From UBA5216 sp963924885 (lineage in GTDB: Bacteria > Pseudomonadota > Gammaproteobacteria > Burkholderiales > SG8-41): a stretch of DNA of 9,223 nt. The DNA is taken from NCBI GenBank assembly GCA_963924885.1, contig CAWUUY010000164.1, positions 1 through 9,223 of the forward strand. Reading direction: 5' to 3'. This document shows, piece by piece, positions 6,800 to 9,223 of this stretch (position 1 is the stretch's first letter; each line of letters begins with the position of its first letter). Position numbers and translations under genes: made by a program. The notes below the pieces were generated by a model. That model made no database searches, was not told where the DNA came from, and saw nothing but the letters and a program-made list of their open reading frames with translations.

Positions 6800-7661
6800 A
6801 AACCCAATGGTGCAACGCGCGGAATTCGTGCGCGACATTAAGGACAGCGCTTACGGGGTGGTCGAAAAACCGCTGACGCCGACGGAAAAATTATGGAACC
6901 ACGACGCGTTCCGCAAGGCCTTGGTGCTGCTGGCGTTGCTGGTGATCTGGCAAACCTATGCGATGCTGCTCAAGAACCCGCTGTTGTTTCCGACGTTTAC
7001 CGATACCTTTGCGGCGTTTTACGAGGGTGTGAAAAGCGGCGTGTTGCTCACGCGCGGCTGGTCGTCGATCAAGGTGTTGTGTCAGGGCTACGCGGTGGGG
7101 CTGCTGCTGGCGGCGTTACTTACGGCATTCGCGATCACCTCGCGCCTGGGCACCGACGTGTTGGAAACGCTGACCGCCATGTTCAATCCGCTGCCCGCGA
7201 TTGCGCTGCTGCCGTTGGCGCTGTTGTGGTTCGGCCTGGGCAGCGCGAGCCTGGTGTTCGTGATCGTGCATTCGGTGTTGTGGGCGGTGGCGCTCAATAC
7301 CCACTCCGGATTTTTATCGGTGTCGCAGACACTGCGCATGGTGGGCAGAAATTACGGCCTGACCGGCCTGCCGTACGTGATGAAGATACTGATACCGGCG
7401 GCGTTTCCGTCAATACTCACCGGCATGAAAATCGGCTGGGCGTTTGCGTGGCGCACATTGATCGCGGCGGAGCTGGTGTTCGGCGTGGCGTCGGGGTCGG
7501 GTGGGCTGGGTTGGTTTATTTATGAAAACAAAAATCAACTGGACATCCCGAATGTGTTCGCCGGATTGTTCTCGGTCATTCTCATCGGCTTGGTGGTGGA
7601 GAACCTGATCTTCCGCCAAGTGGAGCAAATCACCGTGCGCCGCTGGGGCATGCAGGGTTGA
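6792..7661 (+). CDS. ABC transporter permease, NitT/TauT family (binding-protein-dependent inner membrane component)
   Basis: The 289-residue protein has a cytoplasmic N-terminal tail of about 40 residues and roughly six membrane segments (near 43-60, 95-116, 134-150, 152-170, 213-232 and 254-276), as in SsuC/TauC. NPLPAIALLPLALLWFGLG (132-150) is the highly conserved segment of this group. The cytoplasmic coupling loop is at about 184-213: GRNYGLTGLPYVMKILIPA followed by FPSILTGMKIG. It keeps the Gly and the IPAAFPSILTG end of the EAA loop, but has G-R-N where the classical E-A-A is expected. The gene overlaps the ATPase gene by 8 bp and is the last of the plus-strand operon; its TGA is at 7659-7661. 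Presumably it forms a homodimer that imports the ligand brought by the binding protein at 4984-5997. Substrate unknown. Confidence 0.92.
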   Translation: MAENPMVQRAEFVRDIKDSAYGVVEKPLTPTEKLWNHDAFRKALVLLALLVIWQTYAMLLKNPLLFPTFTDTFAAFYEGVKSGVLLTRGWSSIKVLCQGYAVGLLLAALLTAFAITSRLGTDVLETLTAMFNPLPAIALLPLALLWFGLGSASLVFVIVHSVLWAVALNTHSGFLSVSQTLRMVGRNYGLTGLPYVMKILIPAAFPSILTGMKIGWAFAWRTLIAAELVFGVASGSGGLGWFIYENKNQLDIPNVFAGLFSVILIGLVVENLIFRQVEQITVRRWGMQG

Positions 7662-7699
7662 GTTGTGTCGTAGGTACCGGCGTGCTTTCGTCGATAATT

Positions 7700-7772
7700 A
7701 AAAAAAGCAATAAAAACAAAAAGTTACGATATGCCGGCGCGGGTGTATGCCACGATGTCCCGGCGCCTGCGG
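7700..7772 (-). terminator. Probable rho-independent terminator of the AttH-like gene, in the convergent gap
   Basis: The 135-bp gap 7662-7796 separates two convergent genes. An imperfect inverted repeat pairs 7733-7743 with 7759-7770 (about ten base pairs, one mismatch, one bulge, 15-nt loop). Read on the minus strand it is followed, about 9 nt later, by a T-rich run (complement of 7701-7723, with T5, T5 and T7 stretches). That suits termination of the minus-strand gene ending at 7797. In the plus direction the A-rich run precedes the stem, so it would not be a classical terminator for the transporter operon. The gap also holds a tandem 7-bp repeat, GCTTGTA, at 7773-7786. Confidence 0.45.
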
Positions 7773-7796
7773 GCTTGTAGCTTGTAGTCACGCAAC

Positions 7797-8900
7797 TCAA
7801 ATCTTCAGCGGCTTGCCGTAACCGGTCAGTTCCCAGTATCCGCGTCCGATACGTTTTGCATACTCACCCGCACCTTCATACGCGGTGACCGCGCCTTCCC
7901 AATACGTGTTACCCATGCTTTGCGCGTGTAATTCCTGCGCGTCGAGCAGCGGGCGCAGATGCAGCGTGCGTTCGCCTGCGGTGATGCGGGTTTCGACGGG
8001 GTAGCGTGCGCCCTTTGGAGATGTCCAGTGACGCGTGGGCTGGAAGGTGATGGTGTCGCGTGCCGGTTGCGTTACCGCGCCATCGTGGCCGCGCAGCTTG
8101 GCGGCGGACCACACCGCCGGCGCTTGTGCATCGTTGCCGCGCAACTGAAACGCCATCAGCGCGCCGCCGTCGTCGAGGTTCAGGCCCAGCCAATCCCAGC
8201 CCGCCGCGCCCGGCGGCATCAGCGCGCTGGACCATTCGTGATCGAGCCAGGCTGTACCGCTGACTTTCTCGCGTTTACCGCGCACGGTGAGTTCGCCGCT
8301 AACTTGCAGTTGCGGCTGACTGTAGTAGTGGCTGGCGTTCTCGATGGCGGGGCCTTTCTGGCTGAAGCCCGCGTTGCCTTGCAGCAGCACCGGTTGGCTG
8401 GGGTGCATAGTCAATTGCAGGGCGAATTCTTTCGCGCGCACCGCGGTTTGATAGGCGCCGCTGGCTTCGTGGTGCAAGCGCCAGTCGCGTATCAGCACAT
8501 CGGTGTCGGCGGCGCTGGTTTCCGCCAGTCCAAAGCCCGCGCGCGCGGCGCGTTCTTCGTGCAGGATGTGGCCGATGCGTGCATCGCTGACGGCAACATG
8601 GGCGAACAGCATTTGCGTCGCGGTGAAGCGGCTCGTGCCGCCTTGCAGCGACGTGCGCACGCGGAAGAATGTCACCTGAAATCCGCATGGCGGCGCGTTG
8701 CGTTGTTCGATGCGATCCAGCCAGCCGGTGACGTACCACCACTCGATGCGGTGATCGGGATGTGCGCCGTGATCACGGGGGAATTGCAGCGGAGTGCTGG
8801 GTGTCACCGGTGCATAAGTGAATTCAGCGCCATGGGCCGATAACAGCCCAGCGCCGCCGGCCAGCAGCAACGCGCGTTGCATGAATTCACGCCGGTGCAT
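7797..8900 (-). CDS. AttH/CrtC-like secreted lipocalin-type protein (COG5621-type 'predicted secreted hydrolase'), Tat signal
   Basis: With the start at 8898-8900 the product has 367 residues. It opens with HRREFMQ followed by a hydrophobic stretch (ALLLAGGAGLLSA), a twin-arginine export signal with cleavage near residues 22-25, so it should be exported folded. The family hallmark HRIEWWYVTGWL is at 50-61, followed by FQVTFFRVR, GTAWLDHEWSS, WDWLGLNLDDGGALMAFQLR and the C-terminal YWEGAV and GRGYWELTGYGKPL. These are the conserved Trp-rich strands of the AttH/carotenoid 1,2-hydratase-like double-lipocalin fold. The biochemical function of AttH proteins is not established, so 'hydrolase' is only a label. 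An in-frame ATG at 8978 would add 26 residues read through the palindromic repeat and bury the signal, so it was rejected. No clear ribosome-binding site is seen. The upstream partner is an FtsX-like permease, the context in which AttH genes are commonly found. Confidence 0.85.
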   Translation of the reverse strand: MHRREFMQRALLLAGGAGLLSAHGAEFTYAPVTPSTPLQFPRDHGAHPDHRIEWWYVTGWLDRIEQRNAPPCGFQVTFFRVRTSLQGGTSRFTATQMLFAHVAVSDARIGHILHEERAARAGFGLAETSAADTDVLIRDWRLHHEASGAYQTAVRAKEFALQLTMHPSQPVLLQGNAGFSQKGPAIENASHYYSQPQLQVSGELTVRGKREKVSGTAWLDHEWSSALMPPGAAGWDWLGLNLDDGGALMAFQLRGNDAQAPAVWSAAKLRGHDGAVTQPARDTITFQPTRHWTSPKGARYPVETRITAGERTLHLRPLLDAQELHAQSMGNTYWEGAVTAYEGAGEYAKRIGRGYWELTGYGKPLKI

Positions 8901-8915
8901 GACCGTGGCGATTTT

Positions 8916-8988
8916 CGTAGGATGGGTGCAACCCATCACAACGAAAGGTCGCGTTCCAGTGTTTGTGATGGGTTTCACCCATCCTACG
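8916..8988. repeat. REPIN-like element: two inverted palindromic arms of the GTAGGATGGGT type
   Basis: Arm 1 (8916-8941) and arm 2 (8963-8988) are reverse complements in 25 of 26 positions, around a 21-bp spacer (8942-8962). Each arm is itself a small hairpin: GATGGGT-GCA-ACCCATC in arm 1 and GATGGGT-TTC-ACCCATC in arm 2. Two REP-like hairpins in opposite orientation is the layout of REPIN elements mobilised by RAYT (TnpA_REP) transposases; similar GTAGGATGGGT palindromes are dispersed in many proteobacterial genomes. The element lies between the permease end and the AttH-like gene start on the minus strand. In RNA it could fold as one long hairpin and protect or attenuate the transcript between the two genes. 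Confidence 0.8.
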
Positions 8989-9012
8989 GAGTCTTGGTGG
9001 GTTCGGTTGCAT

Positions 9013-9223
9013 TTACCAATCCTCGCGCACCGACAGCACCACGCTGTTCGTGCTATCGGCGCCGATCACGCGCCGCGCGGTGAGCCACGACGAGAACGCC
9101 GCCGCCGCGATGAGCGTGGCCGTGAACACGGCGAGTTGCGACAAGGGCAGATGAAACTCCATACTCCAGCCGAACGATTGCGGGTTGATGACGAACACCA
9201 GTATCGCCGCCAGCACCACGCCG
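9013..9223 (-). CDS. FtsX/MacB-type ABC transporter permease, C-terminal end only
   Basis: The reading frame comes in from beyond the right edge on the minus strand and stops at TAA (9013-9015). The visible 70 residues contain a membrane helix (VVLAAILVFVIN), the phrase NPQSFGWSMEFHLP, a second membrane helix (LAVFTATLIAAAAFSSWLTA) and a tail ending SVREDW. This is the usual C-terminus of the putative ABC transport permeases of the FtsX domain family, in which a helix, an S-F-G-W loop, a last helix and an R-E-D/E-W tail follow one another. Such proteins mostly work in lipoprotein or lipid handling at the inner membrane rather than in import. The AttH-like gene follows 112 bp downstream on the same strand, so the two probably belong together, with the ATPase expected outside the window. 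Confidence 0.75.
   Translation of the reverse strand, partial: GVVLAAILVFVINPQSFGWSMEFHLPLSQLAVFTATLIAAAAFSSWLTARRVIGADSTNSVVLSVREDW

Noticed and set aside
7773..7786. Tandem 7-bp repeat GCTTGTA as a possible operator or recombination site
   Set aside because: Two short copies in a convergent gap, with no flanking structure and no promoter nearby, are not enough for a functional call.
7959..8843. Plus-strand open frame of 294 codons opposite the AttH-like gene
   Set aside because: The minus strand encodes the EWWY and other conserved AttH motifs along its whole length; the plus product looks like an Ala/Arg-rich shadow.
8901..8978. N-terminal extension of the AttH-like gene to the ATG at 8978
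   Set aside because: These codons run through the palindromic repeat, and the start at 8900 gives a textbook twin-arginine signal right at the N-terminus.

Overview
The window is GC-rich, tightly packed bacterial DNA. Its gene families (FCD-type GntR regulator, class III CoA-transferase, NitT/TauT-type ABC transporter, AttH-type secreted protein) and a GTAGGATGGGT-type inverted repeat suggest a beta- or gammaproteobacterium. That assignment is an inference; no rRNA or taxonomic marker is present.

Positions 1-7661 (+ strand) look like one long transcription unit of seven genes. In order they are: the 3' part of a GntR/FCD regulator (1-530); a CaiB/BaiF class III CoA-transferase (538-1809); two consecutive full-length biotin-dependent carboxyltransferase (acyl-CoA carboxylase beta-type) subunits (1806-3338 and 3355-4920); and a periplasmic binding protein, ATPase and permease of a NitT/TauT-family ABC importer (4984-5997, 6002-6799, 6792-7661). 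Several junctions overlap or are only a few bases apart. The simplest reading is a substrate-induced catabolic cassette: the transporter imports a small organic acid, the CoA-transferase makes its CoA thioester, and the two carboxyltransferase subunits carboxylate or decarboxylate or transcarboxylate it. The substrate cannot be read from the sequence. No biotin carboxylase or biotin carrier gene is present in the window, which is the main biochemical puzzle.

Positions 7662-7796 are a convergent intergenic gap with a likely terminator for the minus-strand gene. Positions 7797-9223 (- strand) belong to a second, unrelated module: the C-terminal end of an FtsX/MacB-type ABC permease (9013-9223, running off the window), then an AttH/CrtC-like secreted lipocalin-type protein with a twin-arginine signal (7797-8900). 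A 73-bp REPIN-like element made of two inverted, nearly identical palindromic arms (8916-8988) sits between them.

The points most worth a second look are the orphan carboxyltransferase pair with altered oxyanion-hole motifs, the FCD regulator that has lost most of the usual metal-binding residues, and the REPIN-like element.
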